Position numbers and translations under genes: made by a program
Part shown: positions 1-9,022 of the stretch, piece by piece
Layout: the number at the start of each line of letters is the position of its first letter
Position numbering within the stretch: the stretch's first letter is position 1
The notes under the pieces: model-generated
What the model was told of the DNA's origin: nothing
Databases searched by the model: none
Seen by the model: the letters and a program-made list of their open reading frames with translations, nothing else
Source of the DNA: CAVRAZ01 sp963719135
Lineage (GTDB): Bacteria; Pseudomonadota; Gammaproteobacteria; DSM-19610
Reading direction: 5' to 3'
Length of the DNA: 64,000 nucleotides
NCBI GenBank assembly: GCA_963719135.1
Contig: CAVRAZ010000004.1
Coordinates: 124,001-188,000, forward strand

Positions 1-45
1 TAAAGTAGGCACTACTTACCGGGGTTGCTAGAGGAGTAAAGTGAT

Positions 46-705
46 ATGAAGTTGATCGGGCTCCTGTTTGCCGGATTGATCGCGGCCACCGCGGCCAGCG
101 CCGGGTCGTCGCTGGAAGAAGGCAAGCAATATGAGCGGCTGGCGCAGCCGCAGCCGGTATCCACCAGCGACGACAAGATCGAGGTCATCGAATTCTTCTG
201 GTACGGTTGCCCTCACTGTTATCACCTCGAGCCCGAGCTTGCTGCCTGGCTGAAAACCAAGCCGGAGGATGTCGAGTTCATCCGCATACCCGCCATACTC
301 GGCCCCTCCTGGGAATTGCTGGCGCGCGGCTACTACACCGCAGAAGTGCTCGGCGTTCTGGACAGGATCCATGAGCCGCTGTTCGATTACCTCCACAAGG
401 ATCGCAAGCAGATCACGAACGTGGACGAGCTGAAGGCGTTTTTCGTCGCCCACGGCGTGTCGGCGGCGGATTTCGACAAGGCCTATAACTCGTTTGCGGT
501 CATCACCAAGACAAACCGCTCCAAGCAGGCCGACGAGCTTTACGGTATCGACGGTGTGCCGTCACTGATCGTCGACGGCAAGTTCCGCACGTCGATGGGC
601 ATGGCGGGTACGGCCAATGTCAATCCGATGGTGGTGGTCGACTATCTGATCGGCCAGGAACGCGCGTCCAGGCCGCAGCAAAAGCAGACCGCAGCGGCAC
701 ATTGA
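46..705 (+). CDS. dsbA: Periplasmic thiol:disulfide oxidoreductase DsbA
   Basis: This protein (219 aa) should introduce disulfide bonds into exported proteins and be re-oxidised by DsbB in the inner membrane. A signal peptide is visible, with likely cleavage after Ala19 (ASA-G). The thioredoxin-fold active site FFWYGCPHC places the cysteines at about residues 55 and 58. The cis-proline loop GVPSLIV lies near residue 172. The ATG at 46 is preceded by GAGGAG at 31-36. Its length is normal for the family. In many gammaproteobacteria dsbA is followed by an EEP-family nuclease and a GGDEF gene, and both occur downstream here, although a decayed gene intervenes. Confidence 0.95.
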   Translation: MKLIGLLFAGLIAATAASAGSSLEEGKQYERLAQPQPVSTSDDKIEVIEFFWYGCPHCYHLEPELAAWLKTKPEDVEFIRIPAILGPSWELLARGYYTAEVLGVLDRIHEPLFDYLHKDRKQITNVDELKAFFVAHGVSAADFDKAYNSFAVITKTNRSKQADELYGIDGVPSLIVDGKFRTSMGMAGTANVNPMVVVDYLIGQERASRPQQKQTAAAH

Positions 706-829
706 AGCGCTGATCCCGCCACCACCCGCAGCGCCTGTCCGCCGCGAGTGGTATCATGGCCTAGGCCCTGTCGCGGGCGAGTGTCGCGCCGCGGGTCGGA
801 AACGCGGCGCTTTGTCGCCGCGCCTGCGC

Positions 830-1571
830 CGGTAAGCTGAATGTTCCGGTCACCAACACCTTCATGGCCGGGTTGCGGTGAACGAAGCGGTGAGCTGCGG
901 ATTCAGCCGCGCGGACGTCATCATCTGCGTCCATTACGACCTGGAAGCGCTGATCGAGGAAATGAACCGGCATCGGGATGACACTGTCGTCCCAGTCTAA
1001 CCCCAGAAACTGACCTGGGACCTGCGAACGGTGCACACTCTGGACGCCAGTGTATTTTGCGACGTCGGCGCCGATGAGCGGTGGATGGCGCGCATGTTAC
1101 GTTGTGAGGAGCCGAATACCTGTATCATCTGCAATGGGTTCGCCGGCATGGGATTTGCCGTGCCCCGGGGGCGGTCGCGGCCAAGCCGGTGCCTCCGGAC
1201 CGGACCCTGGCGGAGGTCGCCGGGGCGCCGGATTTCTCATGAATTCTCAGGAGTTGGAAACCGCGACGCAGATGGGTACGCTGCTGGTGGTGATTTGGAA
1301 CGACAACGGTTTCAGTTTGATCGAGTGGAAGCAGATGGCACAGTTCAAGAGAACCTCGCAGGTCAGTTTTTCCAACCCCGAATTTGTAGGGTATGCCGAA
1401 TCGTTCGCCACCAAAGGGTACCGGGTCGAGGCGGCCGCCGGCTTCGCGGGCATCCTCAAGGAGGCGGTGCGCCAGCCGACAGCCACCGTTGTCGATCGTC
1501 CGCTTCATTTTCATTACAGCGAGAATCTCAAGCTCAGGGAGCAGATGGGCAAACGGGTCTGTCCCATCTGA
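830..1571 (+). pseudogene. Remnant of acetolactate-synthase-like TPP enzyme
   Basis: This is a decayed gene with pieces of a thiamine-pyrophosphate enzyme of the acetolactate synthase type in different frames. LNVPVTNTFMAG ends at a stop near 881. A piece reading VNEAVSCGFSRADVIICV follows near 878-930. From 1031, TLDASVFCDVGADERWMARM and CEEPNTCIICNGFAGMG form the start of the C-terminal TPP domain. After at least two frame changes between 1160 and 1240 the reading continues as NSQELETATQMG and VVIWNDNGFSLIEWKQM, and ends at YSENLKLREQMGKRVCPI with a stop at 1571. The first half of the family domain is missing. No product is expected. It lies between dsbA and the EEP nuclease, a place normally free of such a gene, so it may have been inserted and then decayed. 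Confidence 0.8.
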
Positions 1572-1574
1572 GTT

Positions 1575-2375
1575 ATGTCAGCCTTGCCTTTCCAGACCAA
1601 TTCAAAGACCGTTCCCGCGCGATCGCTCAATCTGTTGAGCTACAACATCCAGGCAGGCATCTCCACACGCACCTACCGCCAGTACTTCACGCACAGCTGG
1701 AAGCACATCGTCCACCACCCGCAACGGTTCGACAACCTGAGCCGCATCGCCCAGATGCTGGCCAACTACGATGTGGTGGGGATACAGGAGGCCGATGCCG
1801 GCAGTGTCCGCAGCGGCTTCGTGAACCTGACCCAATACCTGGCACATCACGCTGGCTTTCCCTACTGGGACGACCAGACCAATCGCCGCATCGGCCGGTT
1901 CGCGCACCACAGCATCGGCGTGCTGAGTCGGTACAAACCCTGCGGGATCACCGAACACCGGCTGCCGGGCCGCATCCCCGGGCGCGGCGCCATGGCGGTG
2001 CGCTTCGGCCGCGGGAAAGAGACGCTGGTGATTCTGATCGTGCACCTGGCGCTGAGCCAACGGGCGCGCATGAACCAGTTCAGCTATCTCAGCGAACTCG
2101 TGAACGAGTATCGCCATGTTGTCATGATGGGCGATCTCAACTGCCAGTCCGACAGCAAGGAAATGGAACTGCTGTTGAACCGCACCTTGATGCGCGAGCC
2201 GGTCCATGGTCTGAAAACCTTCCCCAGTTGGCGGCCGGAACGCAACATCGATCACATTCTGGTAACGCCGACTGTCGCGGTCGAAAGCGCCGAAGTCCTC
2301 GATTACCCGGTGTCCGACCACTTGCCGATTTCCATGCGGGTGACGTTGCCCGAACAAGTCGAACTTTACGGCTGA
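1575..2375 (+). CDS. Endonuclease/exonuclease/phosphatase family protein
   Basis: This 266-aa protein has the metal-dependent EEP fold. The order of motifs fits: LLSYNIQAG (metal-binding Asn near residue 24), VVGIQEAD (catalytic Glu), MMGDLNCQSD and a C-terminal YPVSDHLPI with the catalytic Asp-His. No signal peptide is seen, so it is probably cytoplasmic. The substrate cannot be read from the sequence; nucleic acid or a phosphodiester are options. It starts four bases after the ALS remnant stop and precedes the diguanylate cyclase. The same dsbA-EEP-dgcP order is known from Pseudomonas (PA5489-PA5487). Confidence 0.88.
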   Translation: MSALPFQTNSKTVPARSLNLLSYNIQAGISTRTYRQYFTHSWKHIVHHPQRFDNLSRIAQMLANYDVVGIQEADAGSVRSGFVNLTQYLAHHAGFPYWDDQTNRRIGRFAHHSIGVLSRYKPCGITEHRLPGRIPGRGAMAVRFGRGKETLVILIVHLALSQRARMNQFSYLSELVNEYRHVVMMGDLNCQSDSKEMELLLNRTLMREPVHGLKTFPSWRPERNIDHILVTPTVAVESAEVLDYPVSDHLPISMRVTLPEQVELYG

Positions 2376-2397
2376 CGGCTGCGCGGGGCATCCAGGC

Positions 2398-3830
2398 ATG
2401 AGCACAGGCACCCTCGCAGATCAGGATTCCGGCTGGAAACAGAAATATCTCGAAAAGCTCGATGCGTTCGAACGCAGTCAGCAGGCATGGCGAGACGCCG
2501 AGGACATGCTGCGCCGGACCATTTCGCGCCTGGCCCTTGCGGCGCACGACCTGGACGCCGAGCTGGACAGAGAGCTGGACAGGATACGGGCGGCGATCCG
2601 GGACCGCGTAGATCATCACGTATTGAGCGACTACATCGAGGCGCTGTCGAAGGCGCTGGTGCGACTGGACGATAAAGCCAACCGGCGCCCTGTCGCGACC
2701 GCTCCGAAGAACGACGAATCCACCGGCGGCATTTTCAAACGTCTGTTCAAGGCCGACGCAGCCGGCAGGAAGAAAACGTCGATCTCAACGTCGTGTCCGG
2801 CGACCAACTGCTGCTCGACTTGCTGGACCGCATCGACCCGCCCGAGCTTTTGATGGAACAGGCGATGGTTATCCGGCGGCAGATCGAGACTGGGCTGCTC
2901 AAGCATGATTGGCAACTGGTGCTGGAGGAAATCGCCGAGTTGATCGAAGCGATGCGGCGCCAGGCGAAACAGGAACATGCCGGCATCAAGGACTTCCTTT
3001 CCCAGATCGGTGAGCGTCTACAGGAAATGGATCGGCATCTGCGCGGCAGCACGGAGCTGCACCAGCAGAGCGCGGAGAACCGCGACCAGCTCGACGCCGC
3101 CGTGCGCCGCGAAGTGCAGGGTATCGAGACCAGCGTGCGCGACGCCGCGGACATCCGGCAGCTCCAATCCGCCGTTCAATCCCGGCTTGAATCCGTCGTC
3201 GATCAGATGTCGAGCTTCCGCAAGTCTGAAGAGGCCCGCAACGAGCAGAGCCGCGCTCATCTCGACAGCATGCGCGAGCGTATCGACGCGTTGGAAGCCG
3301 AGACCAGTGCGCTGCGCGAGCAAGTGGACGTCGAGCGCCTGCAGGCGACCACGGACATGTTGACCGAAATACCCAACCGACTGGCTTATGAGCAGCACCT
3401 AAAGGAAGACATGGCGCGCTGGAAGCGGTTTGGGACGCCGCTGGTGCTGATGGTCTGGGACGTGGACCGGTTCAAGTTGGTCAACGACAATTACGGCCAC
3501 AAGGCGGGCGATAAAGTGCTGAAAAAGGTCGCGCAGATATTGCACGGCCGGATACGGGAAACCGATTTCGTGGCGCGCTATGGCGGCGAGGAATTCGTCA
3601 TGCTCATGACGGGCACCACCTTACAGGAAAGTCTGGCGGTGGCAAATGAATTGCGGGTCGCGGTGCAGGAAACCGGCTTTCATTTTCGCAGCCAGTCCGT
3701 CAACATCACCCTGTCCTGTGGAATTGCGGAGTTGACGGAACGGGATTCGGCCACCCAGCTCTTCGAGCGCGCCGATCAGGCGTTGTACCGCGCCAAGGAA
3801 CTGGGGCGAAATCGCTGCGTCGCCGGCTGA
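2398..3830 (+). pseudogene. dgcP: Diguanylate cyclase (DgcP-like), frameshifted
   Basis: This would be a cyclic-di-GMP synthase. The 5' part (2398 to about 2760) encodes a charged helical N-terminus beginning MSTGTLADQDSGWKQKYLEK. The reading then continues one frame over, through QLLLDLLDRIDPPELL and a long coiled coil, to a complete GGDEF domain. The active site is YGGEEF near 3585, and RETD lies five residues before it, matching the inhibitory I-site RxxD. A single lost base near 2760-2775 explains the break. A separate downstream product from the start at 2793 would still hold the whole GGDEF domain. Position after dsbA and the EEP gene matches Pseudomonas dgcP. Sequencing error cannot be excluded. 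Confidence 0.8.
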
Positions 3831-3946
3831 AGTCAATAAGAAAGCCGTTGTCAACTCTCCGGTTACCGGGTGATCCGAACTTTCAATCGTTTGCGCCGGG
3901 TTTGCGCGTCGCCTTCAGGGTGAGAACCTCTGTCAGCGGGGCGGTT

Positions 3947-3974
3947 GGCTGCCGGCCCCCGCCGGCCGGCAGCC
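3947..3974. terminator. Strong hairpin between convergent genes
   Basis: An 11-bp perfect inverted repeat, GGCTGCCGGCC at 3947-3957 and GGCCGGCAGCC at 3964-3974, lies between the ends of the convergent dgcP and DUF5666 genes. It is very GC-rich but has no T-tract on either side. A shared stop or mRNA-stabilising structure is the likely role. Confidence 0.45.
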
Positions 3975-4043
3975 TGTCCAGGTAATCATTCTGCCGCGGC
4001 TGACCGTTCCATTTCTCCGATCGCACTGTGGTCAAGCGCCCTG

Positions 4044-5531
4044 CTAGTTTCTGCGCTTGATCTCGTCCGCTGTTCCATCGGCGCCTGAATCCTCGACTTT
4101 CACCAGGTCGCCGTTGTTCACAAGCGAATAAAACGTCGCCGGCGAAACAGAATGCTGATTCTCGTCTTCAAATTCAGTGTCGGAGCCCGTCAGGAATGTC
4201 ACGCCCAGAAGCGTAATGCTGTTGGTGCCGTTATCGGAGTCCACCGGCGCCTGAACCATGGTTTCGTCGGGATAGTCCCTGCGGACTTCGGTTGCGACAA
4301 AGTCGCCGCTGTCATTGACATAGCCTCCTATGCTGACGAAATCGCCGGCAGCCAGCTCCGAGAGACTCAGCGGCGGCGTTGCGTCCCTCGGCGTCTTGTC
4401 CTCCAACAGGGTGCCGCTGTTCGTGACGGCGGTGATGACGCCATCGCCCGCCAACACGGAGATGCCGCCTTCGTTGAGATTGTCGTTGTCGATCGTAATG
4501 CCGGGTGCAGCGGATATGCGGGCGTGAACCTCGATTCCATTGCTCCGCGTCTTGATCGCGCTTGCGTTTAGCACGTTGACGCCGCCGCTCATGGCGACCG
4601 TGCCCGCGACCTGCACTCTCAGCCCGTCGGCAAGGGTGAGATTCATTGGTTCGCGCACCGCCATGGCTATATCAACCGGTATACCGGCGACTTTGAAATC
4701 GCTGTCGTCGACATAGTCGGATACGATTCCTTCCAGGCTCAGTTTGTCGCCATCGTTCCCCACCAGTCGATCTTCCAGTTCCACCTTGCCGTGGGTGGCA
4801 TCAATGGTATTGCCGTCGACCCAGATACCGTTCGCCTCGACGGACTGGCCGTCGTTCAGCACACCGCCGGGAATGCCCGACTGGTCCGTGGAGCCGCCGA
4901 TATTGACGGTGATGATTCCCAGGTTGAAACTGTTTGCGGCGACGCCGCTTGCCGTACCCTTGACTTCAACGGTCGTCGCGGGCTGCAACGTGCCTTTCTT
5001 TTCAATATAAGTGGCCTGCAGTGTGCCTGTTGCGTCGAAAAGTCCGCTGACTTCGACAACGTCGTTGTCCGCAAGGCTGGCAAGGTCGAGGCCGGCGAAC
5101 ACCGTGCCCGTCGCATCGGCGACGACTTTCAGCCCCAAAAGGTCGAATATCCGTGTCGTGGGTTTGCCATTGAGGTCAACGTCGGGGCCATTCTGAAGAT
5201 TGAGCACCGGGCCTTCGGCATTGTCCTCGTAGACGATTCGACCGGCTACTCCGGTCATGCCGTCATCGGTGCCCAGAACCGTTACCACCATGCCGACGCG
5301 CAAGTCGCTTTCCTGGCCCGGACTATCGTCGTAGAGGATATCGGTTCCCGGTTCAATGGCGTATTCGATGCCGTTGATGAATATACTGCCGAAGCTGGTG
5401 ATCGAGCCGCTGGCCGTTCTGCCGGTACCCCCGATACCGGCGTTGACGCTCTGACCGCCGCCGCCGCAGGCGGTCAGTGCCAACAGCGAAAACACGGACA
5501 GGACCGCCCGTCTGCTGGTACGTGGAATCAT
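4044..5531 (-). CDS. DUF5666 domain lipoprotein
   Basis: This 495-aa protein is exported and lipidated: the N-terminus has Arg residues, a hydrophobic stretch and the lipobox LTAC followed by four glycines. After it, GIGGTG and GSITSFGSIFINGIEY are typical of DUF5666 proteins. The rest consists of repeated small beta-type units (VGMVVTVLG, GDFVSIGGYV and similar), consistent with several DUF5666 copies. Function is unknown. Its ATG overlaps the stop of the upstream DUF6502 gene by four bases (ATGA, 5528-5531), so the two are translationally coupled. Confidence 0.85.
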   Translation of the reverse strand: MIPRTSRRAVLSVFSLLALTACGGGGQSVNAGIGGTGRTASGSITSFGSIFINGIEYAIEPGTDILYDDSPGQESDLRVGMVVTVLGTDDGMTGVAGRIVYEDNAEGPVLNLQNGPDVDLNGKPTTRIFDLLGLKVVADATGTVFAGLDLASLADNDVVEVSGLFDATGTLQATYIEKKGTLQPATTVEVKGTASGVAANSFNLGIITVNIGGSTDQSGIPGGVLNDGQSVEANGIWVDGNTIDATHGKVELEDRLVGNDGDKLSLEGIVSDYVDDSDFKVAGIPVDIAMAVREPMNLTLADGLRVQVAGTVAMSGGVNVLNASAIKTRSNGIEVHARISAAPGITIDNDNLNEGGISVLAGDGVITAVTNSGTLLEDKTPRDATPPLSLSELAAGDFVSIGGYVNDSGDFVATEVRRDYPDETMVQAPVDSDNGTNSITLLGVTFLTGSDTEFEDENQHSVSPATFYSLVNNGDLVKVEDSGADGTADEIKRRN

Positions 5532-6343
5532 GAGCGGTCCTCCTCCTCATAGAAATAAATGCCCATGCTGACGTAGCGGCCGCGGCCATTGCGATGGCTT
5601 TCATCCCGGTGTCCGCTCAGCCAGTGATCCAGTTCCTCCAACAGGTCCTGTGCTTTTTCCGCCGACAGCGCGCGAAAGGCGGGCAGCGCATCGACATCGA
5701 GCTGGTGTTCCGACACCTTCCGCTGAAACCGGAGCGCGCCGTTGCCCGCGGACAGGTTATGGTCAATGGTTGAGATCAGCTCGGCGGCGTCAACGCCGAG
5801 AATCTCGAGTTTTTCGATCGGGTCGGCAGCCGGTATGTAAGCGTGGGCGATGAGTTCGACCGTCTGCTGTCCGTTGAGCAGTCGGACCGAGTTGGCCTCG
5901 ACCAGAATCGATAGCATGGCGTGGGGCGGCACGTCGCCGCTGTAGCGCTTGACCAGGGTCGCGAAGCTCGCGCCCGCGCCTTCGAGAGGCAAGCGCGCCG
6001 GCTGGCCGATTTCGTCCTGAAAGTTGCGATCGTTGAGCCAGCCCGAGATCACGCGAATGGCGCGGTTGTAACGCTGCTGTATCTGGCCGGCGTCGGTCTC
6101 CGGCATCTCGTGCAGCCGCTTCACCTCTTTGCGGGTAAGCCCGGTCATGGCCGATACGCGTAACGTCGTGGCCTTCTTACCTTCGCCGGCGAGGCTGTCG
6201 AACGCCGTGTCGACGTAGACTTTTCTGGCTACCTCGGCAAAGCTGCCGAAGGCTATGCCGTTGCGCAGCAGAATTCGAACCAGCGGATTGAGCAGCCGTC
6301 GAATCGCCTTGAACAGCGTGGTCTGTATCGAGCCAGTCTTCAT
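5528..6343 (-). CDS. DUF6502 family protein
   Basis: This 271-aa soluble protein belongs to the DUF6502 family. The first 30 residues (LFKAIRRLLNPLVRILLRNG) are basic and amphipathic. A helix-turn-helix-like stretch follows around residues 60-75 (TTLRVSAMTGLTRKEVKRL), which hints at DNA binding; this is inference. It carries no signal peptide. It is coupled by a 4-bp overlap to the DUF5666 lipoprotein gene, a pairing that recurs in other proteobacteria. Together they may form a regulator and envelope-protein unit. Confidence 0.75.
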   Translation of the reverse strand: MKTGSIQTTLFKAIRRLLNPLVRILLRNGIAFGSFAEVARKVYVDTAFDSLAGEGKKATTLRVSAMTGLTRKEVKRLHEMPETDAGQIQQRYNRAIRVISGWLNDRNFQDEIGQPARLPLEGAGASFATLVKRYSGDVPPHAMLSILVEANSVRLLNGQQTVELIAHAYIPAADPIEKLEILGVDAAELISTIDHNLSAGNGALRFQRKVSEHQLDVDALPAFRALSAEKAQDLLEELDHWLSGHRDESHRNGRGRYVSMGIYFYEEEDRS

Positions 6344-6486
6344 GCGGGACCAACATCCCCCGGTATTCGTTGTGGCTCAGGCGCAACCACAACCGCCCAC
6401 TCCATGTTTGAACCAACCACTTACAGCAGCATAGCGCCTCAGTGTCCTTGGCGCCTCAACCTTCTGACATATTGTACTATTAAGGT

Positions 6487-6514
6487 TTGCCTTATTTTTG
6501 TAATTTACTATGAT
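6487..6514 (+). promoter_or_regulatory. Putative sigma-70 promoter for the TetR gene
   Basis: TTGCCT at 6487-6492 and TATGAT at 6509-6514 are separated by 16 bases. They sit in an AT-rich island between the divergent DUF6502 and TetR genes, about 115 bases ahead of the TetR start. Base composition here is clearly lower in GC than the flanks. Confidence 0.5.
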
Positions 6515-6630
6515 ATTGGTCAGACAGGTCAGATCGCCCGGTTACTGTAACTTCTAGCACAATTCGGCGAGCTACGGCCAGCCACCGATCTTGAAAAGAA
6601 CTGCATTTTCGGATTCCGCTGGAGGGGTAA

Positions 6631-7368
6631 ATGAGCAGCTTGAGGGAGACGAAGTTTGCCAAGACCCGGTTGGGGCTGGCACGAGCTCTTGGCACGGCAC
6701 TGGAATCCGCCAGCATCGATGAGGTGCCGGTGAAGTCGTTGTGCCAGGTCGCCGAGGTGTCCGAAGCCACCTTTTTCAATTACTTTCCCAACAAGGACGC
6801 GTTGCTGGAGTATCTGGTGCAACTGTGGATACTCGAGTTGAACTGGACGCTGGCCTCCGCGGAAAGCGCTCCGGGGCTCGCCCGCGTGCAAACTCTGTTC
6901 TCGCATTGTGCACGCACCTGCAAGGAACGCCCCGGATTCATGAAGGCGGTCGTCGCCTGGTTGAGTGCCGGCGGCATCACTGCTGCAGAGCGCGCGCCGG
7001 GATCCGTCGAACGCGCGCTCGCTTATCCCGCGCATCCGGGTATCGAAAAAGCGCCGCTACTGAGCATCGACCGCCTGCTGGCGGGACAGATCGAGCGGGC
7101 GCTCAAGCAAAACGAGCTGCCAGACAACCTGCCGGTACCCATGGTGATGGGCGGATTGCTTGCACTGCTATTCGGCGTGCCATTGACGTTGCTGAGTCAT
7201 GATCCCGGCAGGATCGGGTCTTTCTATCAACAGCAACTGCATATTTTCTGGGCCGGCCTGCGCGCGGCCGCCGGCGCCACGCGCTCGCGGGCAGCTCCCG
7301 AGAATCAGCAACCGACCTTTCAGCCTGTCGGACACGACCAAGCCGACTTACCTCAGGACCAATCCTGA
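6631..7368 (+). CDS. TetR family transcriptional regulator
   Basis: This 245-aa regulator has an N-terminal TetR DNA-binding domain: ARALGTALESASIDEVPVKS, then the helix-turn-helix CQVAEVSEATFFNYFPNKDALLEYLV (residues about 35-60). The remaining helical part would bind a ligand. The ATG at 6631 has a GGAGGGG ribosome-binding site. The last residues are low-complexity and polar. It is followed directly by a broken thioesterase gene, and regulator-thioesterase neighbours suggest control of acyl-CoA or lipid metabolism, though no ligand can be named. Confidence 0.88.
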   Translation: MSSLRETKFAKTRLGLARALGTALESASIDEVPVKSLCQVAEVSEATFFNYFPNKDALLEYLVQLWILELNWTLASAESAPGLARVQTLFSHCARTCKERPGFMKAVVAWLSAGGITAAERAPGSVERALAYPAHPGIEKAPLLSIDRLLAGQIERALKQNELPDNLPVPMVMGGLLALLFGVPLTLLSHDPGRIGSFYQQQLHIFWAGLRAAAGATRSRAAPENQQPTFQPVGHDQADLPQDQS

Positions 7369-7375
7369 CAACGTT

Positions 7376-7755
7376 CTATGGCTCTACACATCGCGCCTTG
7401 AGATCCGTTGGAGCGACATGGATGCTTTCGGGCCGGTGAACAACAGCCGTTATTTCACCGGGTTCGAACAGGCGCGCATCGTCTGGCTGCGCTCGACCGG
7501 TTTCCCGCACGGCTTGGTGCCGGCCAACGTCGGCTGCACGTTCGTCCGCGGCATCGTCTATCCGGCCGTCCTCGGCGTATCGCTGTACGGCGCGAATGCC
7601 GGCGGTCCACCCCGGAAACTTATTGCGAAATTCGCGACGCCGATGAACGCGCGGTCGTCTACACACCCGGACACGCGGTTCTGATCGGGTACGACTGCGC
7701 CGCCGGCCAGGCGGTTGAATTGCCGGTGCCGTGCGCGAGCTTGTCGACAGACCAC
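7376..7755 (+). pseudogene. Acyl-CoA thioesterase (4HBT family), frameshifted
   Basis: The reading frame starting near 7376 gives a hot-dog-fold thioesterase N-terminus: LEIRWSDMDAFGPVNNSRYF, EQARIVWLRSTGFP and CTFVRGIVYPA. The Asp and the NN pair are the usual active-site region. At about 7610-7620, in CCACCCCGG, the frame slips by one base. The protein continues in the next frame as ETYCEIRDADERAVVYTPGHAVLIGYD and AAGQAVELPV. No good start codon or ribosome-binding site is visible. Family members are about 130-150 aa, which fits the combined length. Probably inactive unless the shift is an error. Confidence 0.75.
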
Positions 7756-7902
7756 GCCCCGGAAAGTCCAGGGGCGAGTGCGGATCAGCGGGGTCGCCCG
7801 CGGGCCCGCGACGCGCTATGCTGGAATTCAACGCTTGCCGGCGGGGCTTCTGAGGCTCGCAGGGGTGAGCGGCAACGACAAACAAACCGGGAGGAGGGCG
7901 TT

Positions 7903-8490
7903 ATGGCAGCTATACGCAATCTGTTGGCCCTGATAGGGTTGCTCGCGCTTGTCGGGATCGGTTACCTGGTCGACAGATACCATGCCGACATCACGGCTTT
8001 CGCCGAGCTGGATCCGGCGGCGAAAACCCTGTACGCCTCGATGTGGGGAAAACTCCGGGACAGCGGCAATTCCGCGGACGCAACTGTCTGGAAGTATCCG
8101 CTGGCCGACGGGGTGAGTCCCGAAGACGCGGAGCAGACGATGAATTTCGTCGCCAACGAACACAACATCAAGGCGGTCGGCGAACTGCCACTCTCGGATC
8201 AGGTCAAGCTGATGACCGGAAAGGAACAGCGCTTTCTCAAGATCTATCAGTTCTGCAACCCGCTGACCGCGATGAGGATGGTCGACTACAGCGACGCCTT
8301 TTCCGCGTACCTGCCCTGTCGCGTCGCGATGGTCGAGGATCCCCAGGGGAAATACGCCCTTTACTCACTTAACATGGATCTTATGATCTACGGCGGGAAG
8401 ACGCTGCCCCCCGACCTGCTGGACGAAGCGCTCAAGGTCAAGGAGATCATTCTGGATATCATGAAGCGCGGGTCATCGGGCGAATTCTGA
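7903..8490 (+). CDS. DUF302 domain protein, membrane-anchored
   Basis: This 195-aa protein begins with one hydrophobic helix (LLALIGLLALVGIGYLV), so it is an anchored or secreted protein facing the periplasm. The C-terminal part carries DUF302 features: FLKIYQFCNPLTAMRMVD, YLPCRVAMVED and YALYSLNMDLMIYGGK. DUF302 proteins have been linked to redox or sulfur settings, but the role is unknown. The ATG at 7903 has an excellent GGGAGGAGGG site. The same frame is open far upstream, but that part belongs to the thioesterase remnant and is not part of this gene. Confidence 0.85.
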   Translation: MAAIRNLLALIGLLALVGIGYLVDRYHADITAFAELDPAAKTLYASMWGKLRDSGNSADATVWKYPLADGVSPEDAEQTMNFVANEHNIKAVGELPLSDQVKLMTGKEQRFLKIYQFCNPLTAMRMVDYSDAFSAYLPCRVAMVEDPQGKYALYSLNMDLMIYGGKTLPPDLLDEALKVKEIILDIMKRGSSGEF

Positions 8491-8525
8491 GGCGGTCGCC
8501 GGGCACGGGGCCTCGGACCGGCTTC

Positions 8526-8987
8526 CTATCGGCAACTGGTTGCCAATGCTTCGCGCAGCTCATTGGTCTCCTGCACGATTTCCTGATCCGACATATAGTG
8601 GCGCGCTCCATCTTCGCCCAGGCGGTACCAGACGATGCCGCCCAGTTCTCGGTCCCTGAGATTGCTCTCCAGTTCCCTGCAATGCGCTTCCCTGAGGGCG
8701 AGTTGCTTGTGCTGCTCAGCCATCTCAGACTTCTTCTGTTCGCGTTCGGCGTGGCGCGCATCCACCCAAGCGCGTATGCGCTGGCGGCGCCGCGCAAGAT
8801 CGTCGGCCTCGTCGGGACGGATTTGCTGTTGCTCGATCGCAATCGTCTGTGCCCTCGCTTGCCCGGGCGTATCCCCGTAGTGCGTGGCGCCGTTCTGATC
8901 GACCCACTTGAATACCTCCGCGTGGGCGCACGTGCAGATCGTCAGGATCGAACCGATCAGGCTGTTTCTGATGAGCAGTGTGTTCAT
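8526..8987 (-). CDS. DUF4124 domain periplasmic protein
   Basis: This 153-aa protein has a signal peptide ending near CAHA, followed at once by the DUF4124 motif EVFKWVDQNGATHYGDTPG. The middle is a charged helix rich in Arg, Glu and Gln, probably a coiled coil. The C-terminal part (IVWYRLGEDGARHYMSDQEI) looks like a second, weaker copy of the same motif. The ATG at 8987 follows GGGAG. Such proteins are common in the envelope of gammaproteobacteria and have no known activity. Confidence 0.82.
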   Translation of the reverse strand: MNTLLIRNSLIGSILTICTCAHAEVFKWVDQNGATHYGDTPGQARAQTIAIEQQQIRPDEADDLARRRQRIRAWVDARHAEREQKKSEMAEQHKQLALREAHCRELESNLRDRELGGIVWYRLGEDGARHYMSDQEIVQETNELREALATSCR

Positions 8988-9022
8988 GGCCAGTTGCTCC
9001 CGGTCTTGTTGTTATCAGGAAT

